Source: Actinomycetes bacterium
GTDB taxonomy: Bacteria > Actinomycetota > Acidimicrobiia > Acidimicrobiales > Acidimicrobiaceae
DNA: 64,000 nucleotides
NCBI GenBank assembly: GCA_021819725.1
Contig: JAKAQR010000009.1
Coordinates: 1-64,000, forward strand
Direction: 5' to 3'
Both the position numbers and the translations under genes were made by a program. Under the pieces are notes generated by a model, which had not been told where the DNA came from, did no database searches, and worked only from the letters and a program-made list of their open reading frames with translations. Shown here in pieces: positions 1-9,334 of the stretch. Numbering within the stretch: the stretch's first letter is position 1; the number at the start of each line of letters is the position of its first letter.

Positions 1-189
1 GCCTGGGGAGATTCAGTTCCTAACATGAAAAGAGTCTACTTGAGCTGGGAAAACCCTTCAAGCACCCCGAGATGTCCCCTCTCATTTTCTCCTCATTTTG
101 GGGGTGGGTTGTTCAGCAGAGTCCTAGGGCGCCGAAATCAGAACGTTCAACGAACGGGCCCACGTCGAAGTGGACCGCTCCAGGATCGT

Positions 190-1299
190 TCAAAGCGCCG
201 TGCGAATGATCTCACCAATCGCCTTCACTTCAACGAGAAATCCATCATGACCGATATTCGAGTCGACAATGTACAGACCATCACAGGTCGGCAACGCCTC
301 TGCGATCGCCTGCTGTTGTCCCACAGGAAAGAGGCGGTCAGAGGAGATCCCAATGACGGTCACCCTTGCCTTCACTCGTCGGAGAGCCTGGAGAACCCCA
401 CCTCGATCTCGCCCAACGTCGTGATGGTTCATCGCCTCCGAGAGTCGGATATAGGAGTTAGCATCGAAACGCTGGACAAGTTTTCGCCCATGATGAGACA
501 GGTAGGACTCCACCGCAAAGGAGGGATCCACACCAAGGTCCGTGGCCGAATCGGATTGACGACGACGCCCAAAGCGCGTATCGAGTTCATCAGGACTTCG
601 ATAGCTAAGATGAGCGAGTTCACGGGCGAGGCGAAGCCCGTGGCTTGGGACAACCCCGTAACGGTAGTAATCCCCACCGCAGAAGTTGGGGTCGCTCTCT
701 ATCATACGGATCTGCAACGAGGAGAGCGCGATCTGCTCCGCTGTCGCCGTTGCCCCAACCGCCAACACCACCGCTCGTTCGCAAGCCTCCGGGTAGCCGA
801 CCAACCACTCAAGAACGCGCATCCCACCCATCGACCCTCCAACGATTCCAGCGAATCGTTCGATGCCAAGGAACTGGGCGAGTGCGTACTCAACAGCCAC
901 CTGATCACGGATGGTGATCGTCGGAAATCTCGAGCCGTAGACCTCGCCATCGGGTGCGACCGAAGAGGGACCGGTGGTCCCTTGACACCCACCAAGCACA
1001 TTGGGGCACACCACAAAGTAGCGGTTCGTGTCAATCGCCAGACCGGGACCAATCAGTCCGTTCCACCAACCTGGTGTCGCATGTCCATCCTCAACCTCAC
1101 CAACCGCATGCGAATCCCCAGTCAAAGCATGGAGTACCAGTATGGCATTGCTCCGATCAGCATTCAGCGTTCCCCAGGTCTCGTAGGCGACGTCGATAGG
1201 GCCGATCACCGCACCTAACTCGGTCGTAAAGTCATCAAGAACCCGTGCAAATTGACGGTGTCCGGCAAAGAGGCCAGTGTGCCATGCGGCGGTCGTCAC
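190..1299 (-). CDS. metX: Homoserine O-acetyltransferase MetX
   Basis: About 369 aa, alpha/beta-hydrolase MetX family, which acylates the hydroxyl of homoserine in the cytoplasm as the first committed step to methionine. The nucleophile elbow GGSMGGMRVLEW (Ser about residue 156), an Asp in SSDRLFP and a His in GHDGFL supply the catalytic triad. The reading frame is open further upstream, but I choose the GTG at 1299 because it lies just after the metY stop (1304-1306); longer starts would run into metY. The pair metY-metX is read as one operon. Acetyl rather than succinyl donor is inferred from the metY partner; the two activities cannot be told apart safely by eye. Confidence 0.9.
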   Translation of the reverse strand: MTTAAWHTGLFAGHRQFARVLDDFTTELGAVIGPIDVAYETWGTLNADRSNAILVLHALTGDSHAVGEVEDGHATPGWWNGLIGPGLAIDTNRYFVVCPNVLGGCQGTTGPSSVAPDGEVYGSRFPTITIRDQVAVEYALAQFLGIERFAGIVGGSMGGMRVLEWLVGYPEACERAVVLAVGATATAEQIALSSLQIRMIESDPNFCGGDYYRYGVVPSHGLRLARELAHLSYRSPDELDTRFGRRRQSDSATDLGVDPSFAVESYLSHHGRKLVQRFDANSYIRLSEAMNHHDVGRDRGGVLQALRRVKARVTVIGISSDRLFPVGQQQAIAEALPTCDGLYIVDSNIGHDGFLVEVKAIGEIIRTAL

Positions 1300-1303
1300 C
1301 GCC

Positions 1304-2602
1304 TCAACTCTCTTTTGCAGCACGGAAACCAGCCTCCAAGTCAGCCAGGATATCGTCGATGGTCTCAAGACCAATCGACAGACGGATAAGGTCGGCGCTT
1401 ACACCAGTTGCGATGCGTTCAGCCTCGGTTAGCTGCGAATGGGTGGTCGAGGCGGGATGGATGGCCAGACTACGCACATCGCCGACGTTGGCCAAGTGAC
1501 TAAAGAGCTCAAGCCCTTCAATGAACCGCTGCCCGGCGGTCTCAGAGCCCTTGATCCCAAAGCCGATGATGGCTCCTGCGCCGCGCGGCAAGTACTGCTC
1601 TTGGCGTGCGTGCCAGGGACTCGAGGTAAGACCAGCATAGGAGACCCAGGCAACCTCATCCCGTGCTTCGAGCCACTCCGCGACCGCCTGTGCGTTGGCG
1701 ACATGGCGCTCCATCCTCAGACTCAACGTCTCTAGGCCCAACAGGAACTGGAAAGCGTTGAACGGCGATACCGTAGCGCCGATGTCACGCATGTATTGTA
1801 GACGAGCCTTCAGAATATAACGGGCTGGCCGCAACGCCTCTGGTAGTTCCGAGTAAACCAGACCGTGGTAACTCTCATCGGGCTGAGTGAAGTTAGGGAA
1901 ACGACCCGAGCTCTCATAGTCAAATGACCCACCGTCAACGATGACCCCGCCTAAAGAGGTACCGTGACCACCGATGAACTTCGTCGCTGAGTGCACCACG
2001 ATATCCGCACCATAACGCAGCGGCTGGGCCAGGAAAGGCGTCGCAAGGGTGTTGTCCACCACCAAGGGGATGCCATGGTCGTGTGCAACGCTAGCGATAC
2101 CGGCGAAATCGATGATATCCCCTTTGGGGTTCCCGATCGTCTCCGCATAAAAGGCTCGAGTCTCGGGACGAATCGCCGACTCCCATTCCCCCAGATCATC
2201 GACGTTGGTGATAAACGTCGTCTGAATTCCGAGCTTGGCGAGCGTGTAGTGCAAAAGGTTATAGCTACCACCGTAAAGAGATGATGATGCGACGATATGA
2301 CCACCACCCTCGGCGAGGTTGACCAACGCCAGTGTCTCTGCCGCCTGCCCACTGGCGGTGGCCAGCGCTCCTACTCCACCCTCGAGAACGGCAATCCGAT
2401 CCTCAAAGACCGCCTGCGTAGGGTTTCCAAGACGCGTGTAAATGTTACCGAGTTCTTGAAGTCCAAAGAGCGCAGCGGCGTGATCGGTATCACGAAAGAC
2501 ATAGCTCGAGGTTTGGTAGATCGGTACAGCACGAGCCCCCGTTGTCGGGTCCGCTACTGCGCCTGCATGAATCTGCTGTGTTTCAAATCCCCATTGGGAC
2601 AT
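1304..2602 (-). CDS. metY: O-acetylhomoserine sulfhydrylase MetY
   Basis: 432 aa, Cys/Met-metabolism PLP enzyme family, the usual length for O-acetylhomoserine aminocarboxypropyltransferase. It makes homocysteine directly from O-acetylhomoserine and sulfide. The motif SATKFIGGHGT contains the PLP-binding lysine, and the N-terminal FETQQIHAG with PIYQTSSYVF is typical of the family. The ATG at 2602 has a good ribosome-binding site (AAGGAG) a few bases upstream. The gene is first in the metY-metX operon, so control probably acts in the roughly 160-base leader, which holds an inverted repeat at 2730-2766. Confidence 0.93.
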   Translation of the reverse strand: MSQWGFETQQIHAGAVADPTTGARAVPIYQTSSYVFRDTDHAAALFGLQELGNIYTRLGNPTQAVFEDRIAVLEGGVGALATASGQAAETLALVNLAEGGGHIVASSSLYGGSYNLLHYTLAKLGIQTTFITNVDDLGEWESAIRPETRAFYAETIGNPKGDIIDFAGIASVAHDHGIPLVVDNTLATPFLAQPLRYGADIVVHSATKFIGGHGTSLGGVIVDGGSFDYESSGRFPNFTQPDESYHGLVYSELPEALRPARYILKARLQYMRDIGATVSPFNAFQFLLGLETLSLRMERHVANAQAVAEWLEARDEVAWVSYAGLTSSPWHARQEQYLPRGAGAIIGFGIKGSETAGQRFIEGLELFSHLANVGDVRSLAIHPASTTHSQLTEAERIATGVSADLIRLSIGLETIDDILADLEAGFRAAKES

Positions 2603-3441
2603 TTTGGTAATCTCCTTGTTTGAAATAGATCGACGCTGCGATCATGAGTTCTACGACGTACATACTGCAACCTTGTTGCGATGATGAGATGGATCAACAG
2701 CCTCACTAGGCCTATACGATCAGTGTCAGTCGCTAGGGCGAACCAACGTTCGGGACCAACTAGCGAGTCCAAGAAGACAAACTCCGCGCTTACGCATGGG
2801 AGCTTGCCATCGACCGAACTGGACGCTAATGGATGAACTCCGCGTACATATCACCGGGCTCACGCGAGCCACTACACATCTCGCGACCACTACGGTGTCG
2901 CGCACTAGGCTGGTGAGTTTGTCGACACCACTTCGCACGCACGGCAAGAACACAGGTCCCGGCATTCTTGACACTTTTCTCAGCGTACAACAACGCACCA
3001 ACCAACGGCTGATTCCTCTGTTGGGTAATATTGAAGTTCTCTCCGCCTCTATCGAGTTGCACGACACGCCTCCCAAAGTCAATGGGAAACCGAGCTATAC
3101 AGCGAAGGCTTCCCGCCTTGCCGGTCACCACGACCGACCAGCTCTTCCTCCGGTAGCACCGTCTTGCGGGAGCGGTTGCCATTCTGTCATGCCGGAGGGC
3201 TTAGGACAGAATTCTTGAGCTACAAACATGATATCGGGCTCCAACACAAATCCTGTAGCTCTCCGAGAAGATAATTGACCGAACCTGCCCCAAGGGTGCA
3301 GCGATGCACGCAAAGCGCCATCGACCGCCATGACTATGACCTCTAGCCACGCCTGAGCCATCCGGGCACATCAGAATGTCCTCGCTATCACGCCTCAAGG
3401 GCTACTATCGTTCGATAGGGCCATTACGCTCCTCGGTACCC
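2603..3441. other. Long intergenic region, divergent promoters
   Basis: About 840 bases between the divergent metY and mutY-like genes. Short ORFs exist on both strands but show no family motifs and no convincing ribosome-binding sites, so I call no gene. The only structure seen is the perfect inverted repeat near the metY side (2730-2766). Confidence 0.5.
2730..2766 (-). promoter_or_regulatory. Possible structured leader of metY
   Basis: On the metY strand TCGCTAG and CTAGCGA form a perfect 7-bp stem. Inside it CGAA and TTCG can pair as a second small stem. The element lies about 130-165 bases upstream of the metY start. It does not match the SAM-I or SAM-II riboswitch consensus as far as I can see; it could also be an operator or chance. 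Confidence 0.25.
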
Positions 3442-4281
3442 ATGGAAGTGCTCGACGACCGTCAACGATGCCTACAGACACAACTCCTTGCTTGGGGCAA
3501 CCAACATCGGCGCGTATTGCCCTGGCGGGCGACCAGGGATCCCTTCTTGGTCCTCGTAGCCGAGGTGATGCTCACCCAGACACAAGCATCCCGAGTCGCC
3601 ATCATCTATCCAAGTTTTGTGCAACACTTTCCCACCATTGCCGTACTCGCAGAGGCCCCCATTCAGGAGCTGCTGGGCATATGGAGTGGGCTCGGCTACA
3701 ACCGTCGCGCCTTACGCTTGCGCGAGTGCGCAAACAACCTGCTCAGCCAGCACCACGGTCTCGTCCCCGACGACTACCAGGCCCTCTGTTCCCTCCCGGG
3801 AGTGGGGCCCTACATCGCCAACGCCATCCTTGCGCAAGCCTTCAATCATCACGTCAGTGCGCTCGACACCAATGCGCGCCGGGTCCTTTCCCGTGCGTTC
3901 TTTGGCGCCACCAAGCAAACGCGCGAGCTACAACGCAGAGCAGACGACCTGGTGCCCGCCGGACAGGCATGGGCCTGGACCCAAGCCATCTTTGATCTCG
4001 GCGCCATGATCTGTCGCCCAAAACCCGCATGTGCCGTCTGTCCACTGCAAGCGGGCTGCCTGTTTCAGGGTCGTGGAGAAGATCCTTATACGATGCCACG
4101 ACGTCAGTCGACCTTTGAAGGTTCTCATCGCCAGCTCCGTGGACGAGTCATCGCCGCTTTTGCCCAAGGGGTGACGACAAGGAGAGAGCTAGCCCTGCGC
4201 ACCGGTCTGTCGGACTCGGTCTTCGACCAGGTCTACAACGAGCTCGCAGAGGAAGGTTTTTTTGAACCCGACAGGGCGTGA
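3442..4281 (+). CDS. mutY: A/G-specific adenine glycosylase (MutY family)
   Basis: About 279 aa, HhH-GPD DNA glycosylase with a 4Fe-4S cluster; MutY removes adenine paired with 8-oxoguanine. Seen: PWRATRDPF, AEVMLTQTQ with the catalytic Glu, the helix-hairpin-helix LPGVGPYIANAI, the catalytic Asp in SALDTNARRV, and the cluster cysteines in CRPKPACAVCPLQAGC (C-x6-C-x2-C-x5-C). There is no long MutT-like C-terminal domain; the tail looks like a short winged-helix region, as in other short MutY proteins. The frame is open to 3376, but the ATG at 3442 (MEVLDDRQR) is closer to the usual family start. No clear Shine-Dalgarno precedes either. Confidence 0.85.
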   Translation: MEVLDDRQRCLQTQLLAWGNQHRRVLPWRATRDPFLVLVAEVMLTQTQASRVAIIYPSFVQHFPTIAVLAEAPIQELLGIWSGLGYNRRALRLRECANNLLSQHHGLVPDDYQALCSLPGVGPYIANAILAQAFNHHVSALDTNARRVLSRAFFGATKQTRELQRRADDLVPAGQAWAWTQAIFDLGAMICRPKPACAVCPLQAGCLFQGRGEDPYTMPRRQSTFEGSHRQLRGRVIAAFAQGVTTRRELALRTGLSDSVFDQVYNELAEEGFFEPDRA

Positions 4282-4514
4282 CAAGATGGCGACCAAAGAC
4301 GGACCTTCACAACAACGAGGGCCCAACTACGAGCTATTCGCACAAACGGTTCACAAAAAAGACCCCAGCACCATCGCAAGGCATACCCCCTGAAACCTCA
4401 CCCGTCAACTCACCAAACACAAGTCTCGGCCAGCGACACCCCTACCTCCTGCGGCTGGACTTCGTATCAGCGTCCGGCTGGCGACAAATGGGCGTTGGAC
4501 ACTCGGCTCAGGGG

Positions 4515-5339
4515 TTAGGACCTCTCCTTCGTCGCCAAAACGAACTCTTCCATTGCCTTTGCAAAACCCTCATCGTTGTTCGATGCAGTCACCCGATGCG
4601 CCTGGTCGCGCACCTCCTTCGCTGCGTTGCCCATCGCTATCGACAACCCTGACACGGTGAACATATCGACATCGTTGGGCATATCCCCAATTGTGGCGAT
4701 CTGTTGTGGATCGAGATGATACTGTTCGGCCAGATAGCTCACCACCGTACCCTTATTCGCGAGGGGGTGCGTGATATCGAGATAGTAGGGCTGCGAGGCC
4801 TCAGCAGAGACCTGCTGGCCATAGGCCTCTTGGATCTGTCCGGCCACCCGCTGGATGAGGTGATGATCGTCGCTGACGCCCACCACTTTGACGATAGATC
4901 CCGGCGGGGTCTGGTGCTGGCTCATAAGGGTAGGCGCAAACCCTACGGTGGCGGATTCTCGATCGACGTGAGAACCATCACGACTCGGCACATACCATTT
5001 TGATCCAGCGTAGAACCAGGTCTCAAGCTTCGCCTTCGCCAGATCCGCAACGATCTCCTCGAGCACCTCTTGATCGAGCACGTGTTCCACAAGGGTGTCA
5101 AAGGCTGGAGAAAGGATCTGCCCGCCGTTGAAGGCAGCAAAAGGAAGAGAGAGGTTGAGAGGTTCGATAAACATCTCCATTCCACGTGGTGGGCGACCAC
5201 TGGTGAGCGAGAACAGAATCCCCGCCTCATGCAGCTCTCTGACGGCGACAATCGCACGCTTTGTCAACACCTTCTCGTCGGTGACGAGCGTCCCGTCTAC
5301 ATCTGCCAGGACTAAACGTACTGTTGGGTTCTTCGTCAC
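4515..5339 (-). CDS. Cof-type HAD-superfamily phosphatase
   Basis: About 274 aa, HAD superfamily subfamily IIB (Cof type). Motif I is VLADVDGTLVT (nucleophile and acid/base Asp), motif II SLTSGRPP, and motif IV IGDMPNDVDMF. Such enzymes dephosphorylate sugar phosphates, nucleotides or cofactors; the substrate here cannot be predicted. I choose the GTG at 5339 (VTKNPTVRL), preceded by GGAGCAAGA; upstream in-frame codons to 5528 are low-complexity and unlike the family. It stands alone, divergent from the PEBP gene. Confidence 0.85.
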   Translation of the reverse strand: MTKNPTVRLVLADVDGTLVTDEKVLTKRAIVAVRELHEAGILFSLTSGRPPRGMEMFIEPLNLSLPFAAFNGGQILSPAFDTLVEHVLDQEVLEEIVADLAKAKLETWFYAGSKWYVPSRDGSHVDRESATVGFAPTLMSQHQTPPGSIVKVVGVSDDHHLIQRVAGQIQEAYGQQVSAEASQPYYLDITHPLANKGTVVSYLAEQYHLDPQQIATIGDMPNDVDMFTVSGLSIAMGNAAKEVRDQAHRVTASNNDEGFAKAMEEFVLATKERS

Positions 5340-5849
5340 TCTTGCTCCGATCTTCTCAAGGTGCCTACCACGCTCCAAACCGACTCCGCTCACCAAACCA
5401 ACGCCGCCAACCGATAGGGATAACCATCGTTGACAACGCCATCGAACCGATGGATCACGTCGCGGCCGACGGGCGCAGCCACTTGCTGAGGTCCAACAGG
5501 GAAGGTACCTCACAACGCATTGCCCCATCTCTCCTCATCGCCAACCAATCACGTCACCCGACAATTAGAGACACTGAACCAAAGGTCATCAGCGGAGTGC
5601 CCACACCACACAGCACCACACCCCACAGATGTAACGATAGATGTAACGCTAGTCAATCCGGCCAAACAAGCAACTCCATCAAGCCGCAAACGAGGAGCGA
5701 TCCGCTCACTGCAACCGCCTACCTCACTCGGTAGACTCAACGCTAGATCGCGATTGGGCTGGTCCAAGCGATTCGGCCACTTGGGACCTACTCATCAGCT
5801 CGCTCACATCGTACATTTGTCGCGTGTAAAAAACTAAGAAGGAGGAGCG
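5340..5849. other. Divergent intergenic region with short direct repeat
   Basis: 510 bases between the HAD and PEBP genes without a convincing gene. The sequence AGATGTAACG occurs twice in close succession (about 5632-5653), which could be a regulator site. Nothing else is recognised. Confidence 0.4.
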
Positions 5850-6401
5850 TTGGCTTCGATTGGAAAACTGCTAAGAGGGTTCCGCGCCGGCACGCAACAC
5901 AGCGTGTGGGATCTGCCAGGCTTGATGGCACCAGATGCGATCCACATCGCGAGCCAAGATTTTGCCGATGGTGGCCAAATCCCACTCATTCACTCCGGCA
6001 AGGGCGTTGGCCAGAACCGATCACCCGAGCTCACTTGGAGTGGAGTGCCAGATCACACCGTACAACTGCTCTTCATCATCGAAGACACCGACGTGCCACT
6101 ACCACGGCCCATTCTGCATACGATCGCGCTGCTTGAGCCACAACACTCCAGTTTGCCCATTGGTGGACTCGACCCAAAGACTGAAGGGCTCGTTTTCTTA
6201 CCGGCTACCTTTGGGCGGCGAGGCTACGAGGGGCCAAGGCCACTACCAGGCCACGGTCCTCACCACTACGGATTTTGCCTTTGGGCCCTCGCCACAAAGA
6301 TTCCTAAGCCCAACGAAATCAAGAACTTTCCAATGTTACTCGATAGAGTATCGGGCACTGCTCTTGCTCGTGGACGCTTGATTGGGTTGCAGGAGCGGTA
6401 G
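5850..6401 (+). CDS. PEBP family protein (YbhB/YbcL type)
   Basis: 183 aa, phosphatidylethanolamine-binding-protein / Raf-kinase-inhibitor-like family. Seen: NRSPELTWSGVPDHT, then the ligand-site segment IIEDTDVPLPRP (family motif DPDAP), and the late GPRPLPGHGPHHYGF. The bacterial role is poorly defined; members bind small anionic ligands. The start is a TTG at 5850 with a near-ideal AAGGAGGAG upstream. There is no signal peptide, so it is probably cytoplasmic. Confidence 0.82.
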   Translation: MASIGKLLRGFRAGTQHSVWDLPGLMAPDAIHIASQDFADGGQIPLIHSGKGVGQNRSPELTWSGVPDHTVQLLFIIEDTDVPLPRPILHTIALLEPQHSSLPIGGLDPKTEGLVFLPATFGRRGYEGPRPLPGHGPHHYGFCLWALATKIPKPNEIKNFPMLLDRVSGTALARGRLIGLQER

Positions 6402-6824
6402 CTGCAAGACAGCGTCGTTACCGATCGCTGGTTCGCGTCCGCATCGACCATCGTTGGCCAAACTGCATGTGGGAGGCACCTACCTCCTCGTTCCTACCCC
6501 CATGCAAAGCGCGACATACCCATCAGCTCCTTGATCGTCGTGCCGAGGGCGCCCGCACCTGCCGTCAGCGGCAGCCCTGTAGTCCGCACCTACCAGATAC
6601 TGACAAGCTGGACTGCTTACCAACGCCAACCAGCTCCCAAATGACAGCGAGCCAAGCACTCTGTATAGTTCTGGATGAGCGATGGGCTGGTTCAGGTGAC
6701 CTTTCTCGGGACCGGGTAGTCCAACCTCTGTTGATGGGCAACTGTGCGGGTAGGCTCAATGAACGAAGCACATCAAAAATTGTGGCACTCATGCTCCACA
6801 TCGGAACACGTCAAAGGATAGATC
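6402..6824. other. Intergenic region upstream of fhs
   Basis: About 420 bases with only a short GC-biased ORF that lacks family motifs. It should hold the fhs promoter. I see no tetrahydrofolate riboswitch and no clear terminator. Confidence 0.4.
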
Positions 6825-8522
6825 ATGACCATGGACAGCGACCTGACCATCGCCCGCGCGGCCAACCTCAAACCCATCATCGATATCGCGCGCGAGATGG
6901 GAATCGCGCCAGAGCTACTAGAGACCTACGGTAATAGCGTTGCCAAAATCAAACTTGAGGCTATCGAGGCACTGGCGGACCGACCAAAGGCCAAGTACGT
7001 CGTTGTCTCTGCGATCACACCAACCCCACTTGGCGAGGGCAAGACCACCACAACGGTGGGGCTAGGCCAGGCCATGCATCACACCGGCCGGCGCGCCACC
7101 ATCGCCATCCGCCAACCCTCGATGGGTCCAACCTTTGGCATCAAGGGCGGCGCAGCAGGGGGCGGCTATAGCCAAGTCGTGCCCATGGAATCGCTCAATC
7201 TCCACCTCACGGGCGATATGCACGCAGTCACAAGTGCCCATAATCTCCTCGCAGCGATGCTTGACAATCATCTCTTTCGAGGAAACGAGCTCGATATCGA
7301 TCCCCACGATATCACCTGGAGGCGCGTGCTCGACGTCGACGACCGTGCACTCCGTAACATCGTGATTGGGCTCGGTGGCAAAAATGATGGCATCCCCCGT
7401 CAGACCGGCTTTGACATCACCGCCGCATCCGAGATCATGGGCGTCCTTGCTCTCTCTACCTCCTTGCAGGATCTCCGCGCTCGGCTTGGTCGAATCGTCA
7501 TCGGTTACACCAGCGAACACGAGCCCGTCACCGCAGAACAACTCAGGGCCGCCGGTGCAATGACGGTTATGATGCGCGATGCGATCAAGCCCAACCTTCT
7601 CCAAACGCTGGAGAACACTCCGGTTCTTGTCCACGCTGGACCCTTTGGCAACATCGCCCATGGAAATTCATCGATCGTCGCAGACTTGATCGGCATCCAC
7701 ACCGGAGACTTCCTGATCACCGAGGCTGGCTTTGGAGCCGATATGGGAGCAGAACGCTTCTTCAACATCAAGTGCCGTGCCTCAGGTCTCACCCCAGACG
7801 CTGCAGTCCTAGTCGCGACCGTACGAGCGCTCAAAGTTCACTCAGGCCAACATCGAGTCGTCGCCGGCCGGCCACTGCCGCCTGCCATCTTACAAGAGAA
7901 CCCTGACGAGGTCCATGCCGGTGGAGCAAACCTTCGCAAGCAGATCGAGAACATCAAACTCCACGGGGTAAGCCCCGTCGTCGCCATCAACGCATTCCCA
8001 GGGGACTTCTCCTCCGAGCACGATGCGATCCGTGAGATCGCCGAGTCGATGGGTGCCCGGGTCGCCCTCTGCACTAACTTCGTCGCCGGCGGCAAAGGAG
8101 CGGTCGAACTCGCCGAGATGGTGGCAGAGGCGGCCAACGAACCGAACCACTTTGGCCTACTCTATCCCAATGAGGCTCCGCTACGGGAAAAGATCGAAAT
8201 CATCGCCAAGAAAGTGTACGGAGCAGATGGCGTCGACTACCTGCCGGCCGCGAGTCGACAGCTTGAGATCTATGAGCAAAATGGCTTCGGGAACCTACCG
8301 GTGATTATCGCGAAAACCCACCTCTCAATCTCATCAGATCCATCGCTGAAGGGAGCACCTACCGGCTGGCGGATGCCGGTCCGTGAGGCTCGTGCCTCGG
8401 TCGGGGCTGGTTTTGTCTACCTCATCTGCGGCGACATCTCCACGATGCCAGGCTTATCCGCACATCCCTCCGCGGAATCGATCGACATCGACGAAACGGG
8501 GGAAATTGTCGGACTCAGTTGA
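6825..8522 (+). CDS. fhs: Formate--tetrahydrofolate ligase
   Basis: 565 aa, full length for the FTHFS family. It joins formate to tetrahydrofolate with ATP, giving 10-formyl-THF for purine and formyl-Met-tRNA synthesis or C1 assimilation. The P-loop-like ATP site TPLGEGKTTTTVGLGQAM is near residue 68, followed by QPSMGPTFGIKGGAAGGGY, another family signature. The ATG at 6825 is preceded by AAAGGA; a second ATG lies two codons on. The gene overlaps the next gene (cyclodeaminase), so the two are translated together. Confidence 0.96.
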   Translation: MTMDSDLTIARAANLKPIIDIAREMGIAPELLETYGNSVAKIKLEAIEALADRPKAKYVVVSAITPTPLGEGKTTTTVGLGQAMHHTGRRATIAIRQPSMGPTFGIKGGAAGGGYSQVVPMESLNLHLTGDMHAVTSAHNLLAAMLDNHLFRGNELDIDPHDITWRRVLDVDDRALRNIVIGLGGKNDGIPRQTGFDITAASEIMGVLALSTSLQDLRARLGRIVIGYTSEHEPVTAEQLRAAGAMTVMMRDAIKPNLLQTLENTPVLVHAGPFGNIAHGNSSIVADLIGIHTGDFLITEAGFGADMGAERFFNIKCRASGLTPDAAVLVATVRALKVHSGQHRVVAGRPLPPAILQENPDEVHAGGANLRKQIENIKLHGVSPVVAINAFPGDFSSEHDAIREIAESMGARVALCTNFVAGGKGAVELAEMVAEAANEPNHFGLLYPNEAPLREKIEIIAKKVYGADGVDYLPAASRQLEIYEQNGFGNLPVIIAKTHLSISSDPSLKGAPTGWRMPVREARASVGAGFVYLICGDISTMPGLSAHPSAESIDIDETGEIVGLS

Positions 8523-9123
8523 TCTTCCCGAGTACCTCGATAGTACCGTCAAGGACTTCATCGACGCGGTCGCCGAACCCAAACCTGCCCCTGCGGCAGG
8601 CTCTGTTGCGGCTATCGCGGTGAGCATGGCAGCAGCACTATGCGTCAAATCCGCCCTACTATCGACCCGGCAACTGACGGACGCGAACGATTACGCACGC
8701 GCGGCACGAGAGCTGCGCGACCGAGCCAACAAACTGTGCCAAGCAGACGCCACAGCCTATGCTGAGGTAATCCTGGCACAGCGCGAAGAACGGAAACAAC
8801 ACTCCACAAACACTGCCGACCAGGTCAGGGTTCGTCTCAAACATGCCGCCCAGGTATCGCTGGATATTGCCAACCTCGGCATTGAGGTCGGAGCGATCGC
8901 TGCCCATCTCACAGAGGTGGGCAACCCCAATCTCACCGGAGATGGTACCACTGCAGCCCTCCTCGCCGAATCTGGCGTCCGGTCCGCCACCACGCTGGCC
9001 CTCGTCAACCTAGTAAGTGCCCAAAGCGACCCAAACGCGTACCGACTCACAGAGCTCATCGACCTAGCGGCCGGTTACCGCACAAGAGCACTGGAGTCAG
9101 TAGCTGCACGCTCACATAAGTAA
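8506..9123 (+). CDS. Cyclodeaminase/cyclohydrolase family protein (FchA/FtcD C-terminal)
   Basis: About 205 aa, all-alpha family of formiminotransferase-cyclodeaminases and FchA methenyl-THF cyclohydrolase. The N-terminal PKPAPAAGSVAAIAVSMAAAL is the usual signature of the family. Next to fhs it probably interconverts methenyl-THF and 10-formyl-THF. The frame is open upstream inside fhs; I choose the TTG at 8506, after GGGGGAA, which gives a 17-base overlap with fhs and fits translational coupling. FchA versus a formimino-THF cyclodeaminase cannot be decided; no formiminotransferase is nearby, which favours FchA. Confidence 0.82.
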   Translation: MSDSVDLPEYLDSTVKDFIDAVAEPKPAPAAGSVAAIAVSMAAALCVKSALLSTRQLTDANDYARAARELRDRANKLCQADATAYAEVILAQREERKQHSTNTADQVRVRLKHAAQVSLDIANLGIEVGAIAAHLTEVGNPNLTGDGTTAALLAESGVRSATTLALVNLVSAQSDPNAYRLTELIDLAAGYRTRALESVAARSHK

Positions 9124-9196
9124 GAGAGGAGACAGGTGATCCTCACCGTGTGTCGATATGGCCATCGATCGCTATGGCACGGCATCTCGACACCAC

Positions 9197-9212
9197 GATT
9201 GCGGTCGCAATC
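9197..9212. repeat. Perfect inverted repeat after the fhs pair
   Basis: GATTGCG and CGCAATC, two bases apart, about 75 bases after the cyclodeaminase stop. There is no following T-tract, so a role as terminator or operator is open. Confidence 0.3.
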
Positions 9213-9321
9213 ACCTACCGTGCGACATCACCAGCAAGCTGGCTGCAACCTTTAAGGGGCCTGACGATCTCGGTTTGGCTTTGGTCCTGACCCCATGACG
9301 ATGAGCACCATCGATTTAGGT

Positions 9322-9334
9322 TAGAATCGGCATA
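9322..9334 (+). promoter_or_regulatory. -10 element of a probably leaderless mRNA
   Basis: TAGAAT at 9322-9327 is a good actinobacterial -10 box. The ATG of the J-domain gene is at 9334, the expected transcription start. No Shine-Dalgarno is present, so the transcript is probably leaderless. Confidence 0.45.

Noticed and set aside
25..1218. Long plus-strand ORF of 397 aa
   Set aside because: It lies antisense to metX and has no family motifs; the metX frame has all catalytic motifs.
2796..3218. Plus-strand ORF of 140 aa between metY and mutY
   Set aside because: No motifs, no ribosome-binding site, and both strands are open in this stretch.
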